Positions 25,882-35,261 of a stretch of 64,000 bases of DNA are shown piece after piece (position 1 is the stretch's first letter; each line of letters starts with the position of its first letter). The stretch spans positions 7,516,163 through 7,580,162 of the forward strand of contig NZ_CP042425.1 of the NCBI RefSeq assembly GCF_008254045.1. Reading direction: 5' to 3'. Made by a program: the position numbers and the translations under genes. Under the pieces are notes generated by a model, which was not told where the DNA came from, ran no database searches, and saw only the letters and a list, made by a program, of their open reading frames with translations. This DNA comes from Limnoglobus roseus. Lineage in GTDB: Bacteria; Planctomycetota; Planctomycetia; Gemmatales; Gemmataceae.

Positions 25882-26859
25882 ATGCGAACGCTTCCCCGTC
25901 GAGGTCTCGGCCGGGTCGAATTGGTAGTCGTGCTGACCGTCACGGCACTCGGGCTGGGCCTGTTGCTGCCGCGAGTACAGGCGGCCCGCGAGGATGCCAA
26001 CCGCGCGGCGTGCCTGGAAAACCTGCGGAAGATGGGCCGCGGGTTCCTGGAACTGGAGAAGGTTCAGGGTGGGTTCCCGCCCCGGCGTGCCGGGTTCAAC
26101 AACGGCGAACCCTATCACGGGTGGGGGCCGTACCTCCTGCCGTACATCGGCGAAGCGGACCTCGCCAAGAAGTACAACTTCAAACTCGACTGCTTCGACG
26201 TTGGCAACAAAGCGGCCGTCGAGGCACAGGTGAAGATGTTCCTCTGCCCGGCGGCCCCCCGCGACCGCGTCGTGACGATCCAGGCCCAAGCGTCAGCGAA
26301 GTCGGAGAACGCCGACAAGGACAGCCTCTCCACCGTGAAGTGCGGGCCGAACGACTACATCACGTCAAACGGCATCCTCATGCCCCGCGGCGGGTACGGC
26401 CTGAACGCGGTCGTCGGCGACCAAATGCTCGGCAACCAGCGGCAGGCGATGGGCGACAATGACATCACGCCGCTCAGCAAGATCACCGACGGCCTATCGT
26501 GCACACTCCTTGTCATCGAACAGGCGGGGCGACCGGACGAGTGGAAGGCCGGCAAGAAGGTGTCCGGCGACGGCCAGCAGTTCGGCATGAGCGCCAACGC
26601 CCGCGGCAGCTGGGCGGGGTGGGGGTCGATCGCGTTCGGCCCGGCCGGGGCCGACGGCGGGACCGCCAAGGGTGACGCTACCGATTGCTCGGTCAACTGT
26701 AGCAACCTGTTCGGCGTCTACGGCTTCCACGACGGCGGGGCGAACGTCCTCCTCTGCGACGGCTCGGCCCGGTTCGTCGGCAAGAAACTGGACCCGCTGA
26801 CGTATGTGTACCTCACGCTTCGTGACGACGGCCACCTGATCGGTCCGAATGATTATTGA
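25882..26859 (+). CDS. DUF1559 protein with weakened prepilin leader
   Basis: The start at 25882 has GGAGGGA upstream and gives 325 residues; an ATG at 25867 would put that site inside the gene. The leader RRGLGRVELVVVLTVTALG keeps the hydrophobic helix and the Glu at +5 but replaces the usual FTLIEL with GRVEL, so prepilin-peptidase cleavage is plausible but less certain. The DUF1559 core (CLENLRKMGRGFLELEK) and the closing GVYGFHDGGANVLLCDGSARF-type signature are intact. It follows the ABC permease by 23 bp. Two DUF1559 proteins bracketing an exporter in one gene set is noteworthy. Confidence 0.93.
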   Translation: MRTLPRRGLGRVELVVVLTVTALGLGLLLPRVQAAREDANRAACLENLRKMGRGFLELEKVQGGFPPRRAGFNNGEPYHGWGPYLLPYIGEADLAKKYNFKLDCFDVGNKAAVEAQVKMFLCPAAPRDRVVTIQAQASAKSENADKDSLSTVKCGPNDYITSNGILMPRGGYGLNAVVGDQMLGNQRQAMGDNDITPLSKITDGLSCTLLVIEQAGRPDEWKAGKKVSGDGQQFGMSANARGSWAGWGSIAFGPAGADGGTAKGDATDCSVNCSNLFGVYGFHDGGANVLLCDGSARFVGKKLDPLTYVYLTLRDDGHLIGPNDY

Positions 26860-26887
26860 TCGCCAAGCCCCGGAGGCGGTTTCCGCT

Positions 26888-28411
26888 ATGCGATTCCAGA
26901 TTATCTTGCTTCTCGTTGGCTTCGGCTCATCGGCGGTCCGTGCGGCGGACGCCCCAGACCCGGCGAAACTCGCCGCCCGCATCGACGCGGCCCTGCGCGC
27001 CGGCTGGGATCAGGCGAAGGTCCGGCCGACGGTGGTCGCCGACGACGCCACGTTCCTGCGGCGGGCGACGCTCGACCTCGTCGGCCGTATTCCGTCGATC
27101 GCCGAGACGCGGGCGTTCCTCGCGGACAAGTCTGAGAGCAAGCGAGCCAAGCTCGTCACCCGTCTGATCGACTCCGGCGGTCACACCCGGCACATGGCGA
27201 CGTATTGGCGGCGGGCATGGGTGCCGCAGGCCGACACGGTCGAGTTCGCTCGGCTAGCCGACGACTTCGAAACGTGGCTTGCGGCCCGGTTGCAGGAGAA
27301 TGCCGGGTACGACCTGATCGTCCGCGAACTGCTCACCACCCCGGTGGCGAAGGAGAAGCGGGCGGCCGCCGTCCGCGGCGGAGCCGTCACCCCGATCGTC
27401 TTCTTCTCGGCCAACGAGGGGAAGGCCGAGAACCTCGCAGCCAGTTCGACGCGGGCGTTCCTCGGCGTGAACCTGGACTGCGCCCAGTGCCACGACCACC
27501 CATTCGCGAAGTGGACCCGCGACCAGTTCTGGCAGACGGCCGCCTTCTTCGCCGCCCCGCAGATGGAGGGCGGGAAGGTGTCGTTGCAACTCACGATCCC
27601 GAACACGAAGAAGACGCTGTCGGCGGAATTGATGGACGGCTCCCCGGTGAAGTGGCCGGAGAACGTGACGCCGGAAGCCGGGCGGGCGGCGTTCGCCAAG
27701 TGGGCGACAGGACCCGGGAACCCGTACTTCGCCCGCAACGCGGTGAACCGGGCATGGGCGCAGGCCTTCGGCACGGCCTTGGTCGAACCGCTCGACGACC
27801 TTAGCGGCGAGTCCGGCACGGCCGGCCCGCACGCGGATCTGCTCCGCGACATCGCCACCGCGTTTGAGGCGAACGGGTTCGACCTGAAGTACCTGTCGCG
27901 GGCGATGGCCCTGACGACGACGTACCAATTGTCGGCCACCGTCCAGGACGCGACGCCGTCCGACCCGCGGCTGTTTGCCCGGATGCCGGTCCGGGGGTTG
28001 ACCGGCGAGCAACTCTACGACAGCCTGCGCACGGCGGCCGGGCTGGCCCATGACCGCGACGACGCCGGCCGCAAGCGGTTCGCGGCCCAGTTCCACGTCG
28101 AGCGGGCGGTGACGGCCGTGCGGTCGATCACGCAATCGCTGGCCACCATGAACGGCCGCGTCACCGCCGACCTGACCGATCCCGCAAAGAACGCCACGCT
28201 CCGCGGCCTGCTCGACGCCCCGTTCCTTGACACGCCGGGGAAGGTCGAGGCGCTGTTCCTGGCCGTACTGGGTCGCCGCCCGACGGCCGACGAGATCGCC
28301 CCGCTGGCCCGGTACGTCGAGGCCGGCGGTACCGACAACGACACTAGCAAGGCGTTCGGCGACTTGTTCTGGGCGCTCGTCAACACGACCGAGTTCAACA
28401 CCAACCACTGA
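26888..28411 (+). CDS. DUF1549/DUF1553 secreted protein
   Basis: The start at 26888 (MRFQIILLLVGFGSSAVRA) gives a 507-residue exported protein; GGAGGCGG lies about 10 nt upstream. Unlike the protein at 16769-18937 it lacks the N-terminal haem-binding cytochrome domain. It starts directly with the DUF1549 part, ATFLRRATLDLVGRIPS, and has a CxxCH sequence inside it (C198, C201, H202 in CAQCHDHPF). The DUF1553 half carries RNAVNRAWAQAFGTALV and a compact ending FWALVNTTEFNTNH. It is followed after 16 bp by DUF1501, the standard pair. The family's reaction is unknown; a secreted metal- or haem-dependent function is inferred from the Cys/His motif. Confidence 0.93.
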   Translation: MRFQIILLLVGFGSSAVRAADAPDPAKLAARIDAALRAGWDQAKVRPTVVADDATFLRRATLDLVGRIPSIAETRAFLADKSESKRAKLVTRLIDSGGHTRHMATYWRRAWVPQADTVEFARLADDFETWLAARLQENAGYDLIVRELLTTPVAKEKRAAAVRGGAVTPIVFFSANEGKAENLAASSTRAFLGVNLDCAQCHDHPFAKWTRDQFWQTAAFFAAPQMEGGKVSLQLTIPNTKKTLSAELMDGSPVKWPENVTPEAGRAAFAKWATGPGNPYFARNAVNRAWAQAFGTALVEPLDDLSGESGTAGPHADLLRDIATAFEANGFDLKYLSRAMALTTTYQLSATVQDATPSDPRLFARMPVRGLTGEQLYDSLRTAAGLAHDRDDAGRKRFAAQFHVERAVTAVRSITQSLATMNGRVTADLTDPAKNATLRGLLDAPFLDTPGKVEALFLAVLGRRPTADEIAPLARYVEAGGTDNDTSKAFGDLFWALVNTTEFNTNH

Positions 28412-28427
28412 CGCACGGAGAAGTCAC

Positions 28428-29744
28428 ATGGCAGATTCGCTCTTTCCGACCCGGCGGGATTGGTTGCGGCTCTCGGCCGTCGGAACCGTCGGCGTCTCGC
28501 ACTCCGGCTGGCTCGGCGCGCTGGCTGCGGACACGGCAAAACAACCGCGGCGGCACAAGTCGATCATCCTCCTGTGGCTGAACGGCGGCCCCGCGACGAT
28601 CGACCTGTGGGACCTGAAGCCCGGCCACGAGAACGGCGGACCGTTCAAGGAGATCGACACGGCCGTGGCCGGCATCAAGATCAGCGAGCACCTACCGAAG
28701 CTGGCGAAGGGGATGAAGGACATCGCCATCGTCCGGTCGATGGCGACGAAGGAGGGCGACCACGCCCGCGCTCGGCTGGTAGGCCAAACCGGGTACACGC
28801 CGCAAGGGGCGATCCAGTTCCCGGCCCTCGGCTCGCTTGTTGCCCACGAGTTTGACGACGCGACGGCGGACCTGCCGGGATTCGTCAGCGTCGGCGGCGG
28901 CCGTGGCGGTTCGGCTCTCGGCGGCGGCTTCCTCGGTCCGCGGTTTTCGCCCCTCATCGTGAGCGGCGGCCGGACACGGTTCCCCCAGGGCGACGACGAG
29001 GGCAACGGCAGCGACCTCCGCGTGCCCGACCTCGGCCGCGCCGCGGGCGTTTCGACGGCGGCTCAGGCGAAGCGGTTGGAGTTGCTCGCCGGCCTGGAGA
29101 AAGGCTTCAACCCCGGCCCCGGTGCCCCGGTTGCCGACACGCTGCGGGCGTCGGTGGAACAGGCCGTGCGGATGATGCGACCCGAAGCCGCCGCGGCCTT
29201 CGACCTGGACGACGAGAAGGATGCCACCCGCGACGCCTACGGCCGCACGACGTTCGGCCAGGGCTGCCTGCTCGCCCGCCGCCTAGTCGAGCGCGGCGTC
29301 TCGTTCGTCGAAATCTCGCTCGACGGGTGGGACACGCACCAGGGGAACTTCGAGCGGGTGAAGAGTTTGTCCAACACCCTCGACACCGGCTTCGCCGCCC
29401 TGCTCGCGGACCTAAAGGAGCGCGGCCTGCTGAATGACACGCTCGTGGTCTGCCATGGCGAGTTCGGCCGCACGCCGAAGATCAACGGTCAGGCCGGCCG
29501 CGACCACTGGCCGGCGTCGTGGGCGGCCGTGCTGGCCGGCGGCGGCATCAAGGGCGGGCAGGTCGTCGGCAAGACGAGCAAGGACGGCGTCCAGGTCGAG
29601 GGCGACCCAACCCGCACGCCGGACCTGATCGCGACCGTCGTGAAGGCGGTCGGCATCGACCCGATGAAGCAGAACATGTCGAACGTCAGCCGCCCCATCC
29701 GCATCGCCGATCCGGCGGCCAAGCCGATCAAGGAGCTTCTGTGA
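28428..29744 (+). CDS. DUF1501 protein
   Basis: The 438-residue product opens with FPTRRDWLRLSAVGTVGVSH, a twin-arginine-like leader. It has the DUF1501 landmarks ILLWLNGGPATIDLWDLKP, AKGMKDIAIVRSMATKEGDH, FGQGCLLARRLVERGVSFVE, DGWDTHQGNF and VVCHGEFGRTPKINGQAGRDHW. The pattern resembles sulfatase-fold active-site loops, but no substrate is known. Its stop overlaps the GTG start of the EF-hand gene by 4 bp, so the two are translationally coupled. Confidence 0.93.
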   Translation: MADSLFPTRRDWLRLSAVGTVGVSHSGWLGALAADTAKQPRRHKSIILLWLNGGPATIDLWDLKPGHENGGPFKEIDTAVAGIKISEHLPKLAKGMKDIAIVRSMATKEGDHARARLVGQTGYTPQGAIQFPALGSLVAHEFDDATADLPGFVSVGGGRGGSALGGGFLGPRFSPLIVSGGRTRFPQGDDEGNGSDLRVPDLGRAAGVSTAAQAKRLELLAGLEKGFNPGPGAPVADTLRASVEQAVRMMRPEAAAAFDLDDEKDATRDAYGRTTFGQGCLLARRLVERGVSFVEISLDGWDTHQGNFERVKSLSNTLDTGFAALLADLKERGLLNDTLVVCHGEFGRTPKINGQAGRDHWPASWAAVLAGGGIKGGQVVGKTSKDGVQVEGDPTRTPDLIATVVKAVGIDPMKQNMSNVSRPIRIADPAAKPIKELL

Positions 29745-31192
29745 TTCGTCGAACGCTCGCCGCTCTGTTGTTCGCCGCGGTCCCGGTGGCGGCCGCGGAT
29801 CGTCCGCCCGCCGTGGACCTCGTGCTGCTCGGCGGCGCGAAGCCGGCCCGCGTGCAGGTGGAAGTCGAGGTGGACGGCAAGCCGCTGCCCGCCGTGTGGG
29901 ACGAGACGTTCGCGAAACTGGTCGCCTTCTACGACCGCGACGGCGACGGGAAGCTCGACAAGGTCGAGGCCGCCCGCCTGCCCGCGCCGCTGGCCGTTCG
30001 GCAGGCGATGGGCATGGGATTCATCCCGCCCGTGGGCGAAGCCCCGATGTTCGCGGACCTCGACGCCGACAAGGACGGCCACGCCTCGGCCGCCGAAGTG
30101 GCTGCGTTCTACCGCCGGTCAGGCTTTGGCCAACCGCTCATCGGCATCGGCTCGATTCCGGCGACCGCCGACCTGACTGCGGCCCTGCTCAAGCACCTCG
30201 ACGCCGACGGTGACGGCACTTTATCCGCGAAGGAATGGAAGGACGCAGCCGAGACGCTGGCGAAGTTGGATAAGAACGACGACGAACTGATCGGGGCGAA
30301 TGAACTTGTACCGCAGGTCGTTTACCCTGGTGCAGCCGGGACGATCCTGCTGACGCCCCCGGACGACACCGCCCCGACAGTCGAGGCTGTCGCGAAGTTC
30401 CCCGCCCTGCGGTTGCCGACCGAGGTCGCGGACCTGCGTTGGGCAGCGGAGATCACCCGCCGCGGCGGCCCGGCCTTACCCGCCGCGTGGCGAACCCAGG
30501 AACCGGCCGGCCGGTGGGCGGTCAAATTTGGGGCGAAGGACGCGGCCGCGCGGGTCGTCGTCGCCGGTGCCCGATTCGAAGGTTGGACCACGAGCGGGAA
30601 GTTGCCCGAACTTCTGGCGACCACCCGCAAGCAACTCCAGGCCCAACTCGGAACCAAGCCAGAACCGAGCGGCGAACGACCGGCCGGCCGGCGCCGCGGA
30701 ACCGGCGGCCTCGATTGGCTCACGCCCATCGCCGACCGTGACGGTGACGGCACCCTGAGCGAGAAGGAATTGAACGCATGGCTCGACTTACAACAACAGG
30801 TCGGCCGAGGGCACGCCCTCATCACGCTGCTGGACGCCAAGACCGGCCTGTTCGAACTGCTCGACGCGAACCACGACGGCACGCTGTCGGTCCGCGAACT
30901 TCGGCGAGCGTGGGAAGTCGTGACGGCGGCCGGCATCGTGAAAGACGGGCGTTTCGACCGCGAGCGGGTGCCACGGCAACTGCTCGCGGCAGCAAGCCTC
31001 GGCTACCCGCAGTCATTCGGCACCGACCTCCGGGCCGGCCCGGCGTGGTTCCGAGCAATGGACAAGAACGGCGACGGTGATGTGTCCCGCAAGGAGTTCA
31101 CCGGCCCGGCCGAGGCGTTCGACAAACTTGACACCGACAAGGACGGCTTGCTGAGTTCGGCCGAGGCCGAGAAGACCGAGCCGAAAAAGTGA
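29741..31192 (+). CDS. Secreted protein with eight EF-hand loops
   Basis: The start is GTG 29741, overlapping the previous stop as GTGA, with AAGGAG 5 nt upstream. A short signal peptide (IRRTLAALLFAAVPVAAA) precedes a 460-residue mature chain. I count eight EF-hand-type loops: DRDGDGKLDKVE, DADKDGHASAAE, DADGDGTLSAKE, DKNDDELIGANE, DRDGDGTLSEKE, DANHDGTLSVRE, DKNGDGDVSRKE and DTDKDGLLSSAE. Most have good ligand positions 1, 3, 5 and 12; the fourth is weaker. Between loops four and five is a beta-rich insert of about 140 residues. It is probably a calcium-dependent extracytoplasmic protein that works with the DUF1549/DUF1501 pair. Confidence 0.93.
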   Translation: MIRRTLAALLFAAVPVAAADRPPAVDLVLLGGAKPARVQVEVEVDGKPLPAVWDETFAKLVAFYDRDGDGKLDKVEAARLPAPLAVRQAMGMGFIPPVGEAPMFADLDADKDGHASAAEVAAFYRRSGFGQPLIGIGSIPATADLTAALLKHLDADGDGTLSAKEWKDAAETLAKLDKNDDELIGANELVPQVVYPGAAGTILLTPPDDTAPTVEAVAKFPALRLPTEVADLRWAAEITRRGGPALPAAWRTQEPAGRWAVKFGAKDAAARVVVAGARFEGWTTSGKLPELLATTRKQLQAQLGTKPEPSGERPAGRRRGTGGLDWLTPIADRDGDGTLSEKELNAWLDLQQQVGRGHALITLLDAKTGLFELLDANHDGTLSVRELRRAWEVVTAAGIVKDGRFDRERVPRQLLAAASLGYPQSFGTDLRAGPAWFRAMDKNGDGDVSRKEFTGPAEAFDKLDTDKDGLLSSAEAEKTEPKK

Positions 31193-31449
31193 CCGGGAGT
31201 TACCTGAGGTAGCCCCGGCGTTCGCCGGAACTCCGGACGAGCGATACCGGGGGGACGCCGAACGCCAGCCTCCACTGCCAGACCGTCGTGAGAGTCATGA
31301 CGGACCCATACGCCAAGGAGGTCGCGGGTTCGTTCTCGACCGCCCGCCGGAGATGCCTTTCGTGGCTCAGACCTTCCGCTAGACTACACTCACGCTATCC
31401 CTGGCGACTGCCGGGCCTCGAGACCATCTTGAGCGTGAGGGTGTGAGGA

Positions 31450-32049
31450 ATGTTCGCACCGGATCCGGAGCAATCGATCACCCGGCTGATCGGGATGGCA
31501 CGCACCGCCGACCCCGGGGCCGCGGAGGGGTTGTGGCGGGCCTACTTCGAGAAACTCGTGGCCGTCGCGCGACAGCGGCTGGCCGTGGCGGCCCCGCGCG
31601 GGGCCGATGCCGAGGACGTGGCCCTGAGCGCGTTCGCCAGCTTCTGGGCCGGTGCCGGGCGGGACCGCTTCCCGCAACTCACCGACCGCACCGCCCTGTG
31701 GCCGCTCCTCGTGGCCATCACGGCGAACAAGTGTACCGACTTGATCCGGCGGGAGACCCGGCAGAAGCGCGGCGGCGGTGCCGCATCGGACCCCTGCGCG
31801 ATCGAACACCTCATCTCCACGCAACCCCCTCCGGAGTTCGCGTGCCAGGTTGCCGACCAGTTGGTTCATCTGCTCGAGCATCTGGACCGCACCGGCGATC
31901 CGATGCTGCGGCGAGTGGCCGAGTTGCGGATGAACGGGCGGACACAAGCCGAGATCGCGGAGGAACTCGGCTGTGTCCGCGAGACGGTCGGACGTAAATT
32001 GCGGCTGATCGAGCTGTGTTGGGCCGAGTCGGCCGATGATGACGCCTAA
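31450..32049 (+). CDS. ECF-type RNA polymerase sigma factor
   Basis: This is a 199-residue sigma-70 family protein of the planctomycete ECF type. Region 2 is at about 25-95 (ADAEDVALSAFASFWAGA and ALWPLLVAITANKCTDLIRR), and region 4 at about 140-190 holds the helix-turn-helix (RTQAEIAEELGCVRETVGRKL). The gene ends 14 bp inside the following kinase frame. Such sigma factors are typically encoded with a Ser/Thr kinase that controls them. Here that kinase gene is broken. Confidence 0.92.
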   Translation: MFAPDPEQSITRLIGMARTADPGAAEGLWRAYFEKLVAVARQRLAVAAPRGADAEDVALSAFASFWAGAGRDRFPQLTDRTALWPLLVAITANKCTDLIRRETRQKRGGGAASDPCAIEHLISTQPPPEFACQVADQLVHLLEHLDRTGDPMLRRVAELRMNGRTQAEIAEELGCVRETVGRKLRLIELCWAESADDDA

Positions 32050-34218
32050 CACCTCACACCCGCAGGCCACCGTTCGCACTCTCCTCCGCATCAATCAGCT
32101 GTGCGACGAGTTCGAAGCGGAGTACCGGGCCAGCCGGTCACCCCGACTGGAAGCTTTCGTCCAGGACGCGGCGACCGACGCACTCGCGATTCTTGACCAC
32201 CTGCTCCCCATTGAGATTGCCTACCGTCGCCGCCGCGGGGAGAGGCTTACTCCCGACGAATTCGCGGCGCGGTTCCCCCAGTTCGACAGCACCCGCCTCG
32301 TTCGCCTCCTTCAGAACGTGGGCGAAGCCCCGATCCCGCCGGTGTTGGGGGAGTACGAACTGGCGCGGCCGATCGGGGCGGGTGGGATGGGCATGGTCTA
32401 CCTGGCGCGACACCGGCGGATGAACCGGCTGGTCGCACTGAAGGTCGTCCCCCATGACGCCCCCGACCGGGAGGCGCTGCACCGGCGGTTCGCCCGCGAG
32501 GTCGAACTGACCGCGAAGCTGTCTCACCCGAACGTGGTGGCCGCGTTTGACGCCCGCGAGGATCACGGAGTTTCCTACCTCGTCACCGGCTACCTCGAAG
32601 GCGGCGACTTGGGGCGGCTCGTGAAGGCGGTCGGCCCACTGCCCGCGGACGCGGCCGTTCGTCACGTTCGGGACGCCGCGCTCGGGCTGGCCCACGCCCA
32701 CGATTGCGGGGTGGTTCACCGCGACGTGAAGCCGTCGAACCTGCTGCTCGACGGGTCCGGGCGGGTGTGCGTCGCCGATTGGGGGCTGGCCCGGTCGCGG
32801 GAAGCCGTTCCGTCGCCGGTGCCCGACCCACCGCCGAGGGCACGCTCCTCGGGACGGTCGATTACGTGGCCCCCGAGCAGGCCGGGAACGCTAACCACGC
32901 CGACGCCCGGTCGGACGTGTACAGCCTGGGGTGCGTGCTGTTCTACCTGCTCGCCGGCCGGCCGCCCTTCGACACCGGTACCGTCTGGGATCGGCTCGAC
33001 GCCCACCGCCAGATCGTGGCCCCGACCGTCACCACCCTCTGCCCGGACATTCCGCCCGCGCTTGCTACCCTCGTCGCCCGAATGCTGGCCAAGCGTCCCG
33101 ACGACCGGCCGGCGAACATGCACGCGGTCGTCTCCGAACTGGACGAGTTGCTGGACCCGCCTCGCCGTCTTCTGACGCGCCGGAATCTGATCGTGGGCGC
33201 GGTGACCGGCGTTGTGGTCCCCGCGTTGGGGTACGCCCTCTGGCGGGGGACTCGCGGTTTGTCGCCGTTGCCGACCGAGGGCACCGAACGCGGGGAGGCT
33301 CCCCTCGTCGCCGAAATGCCGTTCGCGGACGCGCGGGAATACCAGCGGCGGTGGGCCGAACATTTGCGGATACCCGTCGAGCGGGTGGACACCGTCGGCG
33401 GGGTGGCGTTCGCGTTCGTGCTGATTCCGCCGGGCATCTTTCTCATGGGTAGTCCAGACGAACTCGTGACGCGGCTCACGTCACGGCCCGGACTCGACGA
33501 CTGGCATCGGACGTGGTACCTCGCGGAGAAGCAGCGGGCCGTGACCATCCGCAAGCCGTTCTACCTCGCCAAGACCGAGGTGACGGTCGCTCAGTTCGGG
33601 CTGTTCGTGGCGCGGAACGGGCGTCGGACGGTCGCCGAGAGCGGGGTGCCCGGGTGGGGCTACTTCGGCCCGGGCGAGCGGTGGAAGAGCGAGGTCGGGT
33701 TCAACTAGAAAGCGGCTGGGCAGTACGTTCCGGCTGGCAACCACCCCGTCCTCAACACCGCGTGGGCGGATGCGGTGGCGTTCTGCAAATGGCTGAGCGG
33801 GGAAACGGGCCGTCCGTGTCGGCTGCCGGCCGAATCGGAATGGGAATTCGCGTACCACGGCGGGCGGTACGGGACCTGGAGCCACGGCGACGACCCGGAA
33901 CCGCTGACGCAGTTCACGGTGTTCGGTGTCGACGTGCCGGCCGCGGTCGGCTCGCGGGAGCCGAACGGATTCGGGCTGTTCGACATGCAGGGCAACGCGG
34001 CCGAGCGGTGTGCGGTAGAGAACCTTTGGGCCGACGACCCACACCGCCCGACGAACCTCGGCGGTGCGATCTACCCGGTCCGTGGCGGGCGATTCAACGA
34101 GATTCCCTTCGGCGCCGGAGGCGCATGGCCCGACGCCTATCGGTGCGCCCGCCGGACGTGGGAAAATCAAACGTCGCTGTCGGCAGGGTTCCGCGTCCTC
34201 CTCGAAATCCCCGGCTGA
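32036..34218 (+). pseudogene. Broken Ser/Thr kinase fused to a formylglycine-generating-enzyme-like domain
   Basis: The first frame (from ATG 32036) encodes the planctomycete N-terminal helix region and the kinase N-lobe and catalytic loop: IGAGGMGMVYLARH, ALKVV, HRDVKPSN and DWGLAR (Trp replaces the usual Phe of DFG). Between about 32810 and 32835 the frame changes; the continuation (GTLLGTVDYVAPEQAG, SDVYSLGCVLFYLLAG, then a membrane helix and the FGE/SUMF1-like start FVLIPPGIFLMGSPDE) is in the frame one base back, consistent with loss of one nucleotide. That frame meets TAG at 33706 after VGFN. It then continues without change as AAGQYVPAGNHPVLNTAWAD and ends at 34218. Two independent lesions argue for a pseudogene unless they are sequencing errors. 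It follows the sigma gene with overlap. Confidence 0.85.
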
Positions 34219-34238
34219 AAAAATCTTCGCGTTCATGT

Positions 34239-34260
34239 CTCACGCCGCTCGCCGTTGACG
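34239..34260 (+). repeat. Partial copy of the palindromic repeat around the RND pump
   Basis: CTCACGCCGCTCGCCGTTGACG matches the right arm of the element at 39300-39337 except for a missing GGGCC. No left arm is present, so this is a half or decayed copy. Confidence 0.55.
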
Positions 34261-34263
34261 AGT

Positions 34264-34302
34264 CTCTGGCAGACCGGCCTTGTCGGCCGGATCTTACCAG
34301 AG
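34264..34302 (+). promoter_or_regulatory. Leader hairpin that overlaps the ribosome site
   Basis: CTCTGG at 34264-34269 pairs with CCAGAG at 34297-34302, and inside it CCGGCC (34274-34279) pairs with GGCCGG (34285-34290) over a 5-nt loop. The last bases of the outer stem are part of the AGAGGGA ribosome site for ATG 34312. Folding could therefore limit translation of the next gene. Confidence 0.4.
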
Positions 34303-34311
34303 GGAAAAGTC

Positions 34312-35106
34312 ATGTCAGTGTGGACCCGCCTGTTCAATCTGTCCAACTCGCCCCGGCCCAAGGCCAAGACCCGACTGGGTATCGACTCGCTGGAGGCACG
34401 CGAGGTGCCGGCGATCGTCTTCGTCGGCGGGTGGGGGGCGTCGGCGTACCAGTACGCGACCTCCGACCCTGCGCCCGCCGCGCTGCCCAGCGTCACCGAT
34501 CTCGTTCTGGACCGCTTCAACCCGCACGCCGCGCACGACGACGTGGTCGTCGATGGCAAGATCATCACGGGCCAGAACTTCGACAGCGCTGCCGCGACGG
34601 CCGGCGCGTCGGACTACTCGGCCGTCGTCTTCGTCGGCGGATGGGGTTCGTCGTCGTACCATCACGAGACCGGTGCCCTTCGCAACGTGAGTGCTGCCAC
34701 GCCGACCGATCAGTTCTCGCTGAACTACGCCAAGATCCGGTTCGACACTGCCACGGTGAGTGATTCGCTGACGGTCCCGGAACCCCGTCCCGAACCCATC
34801 ATCGTCGGCGAATACTTGATTCTCTCGGCACAAATCTCGGGCACCGGCGATTCAGGCCGGGATGTGCTTATCGGCGGGCCAAGCGTCAATACCACGGTGG
34901 CCGCCGACCCCGCGCCCGTCTCGGGGCATGGCAACAGCTCGCTGGGTTTTGAGGTGCACTGTGTCGACCACCAGGCCCAAGACCCGACCACGATCGCCGA
35001 CGACGTGGTGGTCGATGGCCGGATCATCACGGGCGAGAACTTCGACAGCGCGGCTGTCGCGTCGTCTGGCTACATCCGTATCAAGAAACTCAACAGCGGG
35101 GGCTGA
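34312..35106 (+). CDS. Small SLEAR-motif protein with duplicated VGGWG / ITGQNFDSA motifs
   Basis: The start at 34312 has AGAGGGA upstream. The product has 264 residues and begins like the two large surface proteins in this window: a short amphipathic start (MSVWTRLFNL), a basic stretch and SLEAREVPA (26-34). After the motif, IVFVGGWG (35-42) is followed by DDVVVDG-IITGQNFDSA (76-93). The same elements recur as VVFVGGWG (105-112) and DDVVVDG-IITGENFDSA (230-247). A beta-rich segment of about 110 residues lies between. ITGQN recalls the conserved C-terminal LITGQNP of DJ-1/PfpI proteins, but no nucleophile elbow is visible and I do not assign that family. It is probably exported. Function unknown. 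Confidence 0.8.
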   Translation: MSVWTRLFNLSNSPRPKAKTRLGIDSLEAREVPAIVFVGGWGASAYQYATSDPAPAALPSVTDLVLDRFNPHAAHDDVVVDGKIITGQNFDSAAATAGASDYSAVVFVGGWGSSSYHHETGALRNVSAATPTDQFSLNYAKIRFDTATVSDSLTVPEPRPEPIIVGEYLILSAQISGTGDSGRDVLIGGPSVNTTVAADPAPVSGHGNSSLGFEVHCVDHQAQDPTTIADDVVVDGRIITGENFDSAAVASSGYIRIKKLNSGG

Positions 35107-35261
35107 TATACGCCACCCGCGGGACCGAGTGTGGGTCGTCGGGCCGGCGCCCGAGGCGCTGCGGAGTAGTTGTAGTCACTCGCCCGCATCTGAGGTAGGC
35201 TGGGTGCCACTCCGGCCGGGCTGGCGAGCGTGACGTTCGGCTTCTTGGCGAGGGCATGGTG

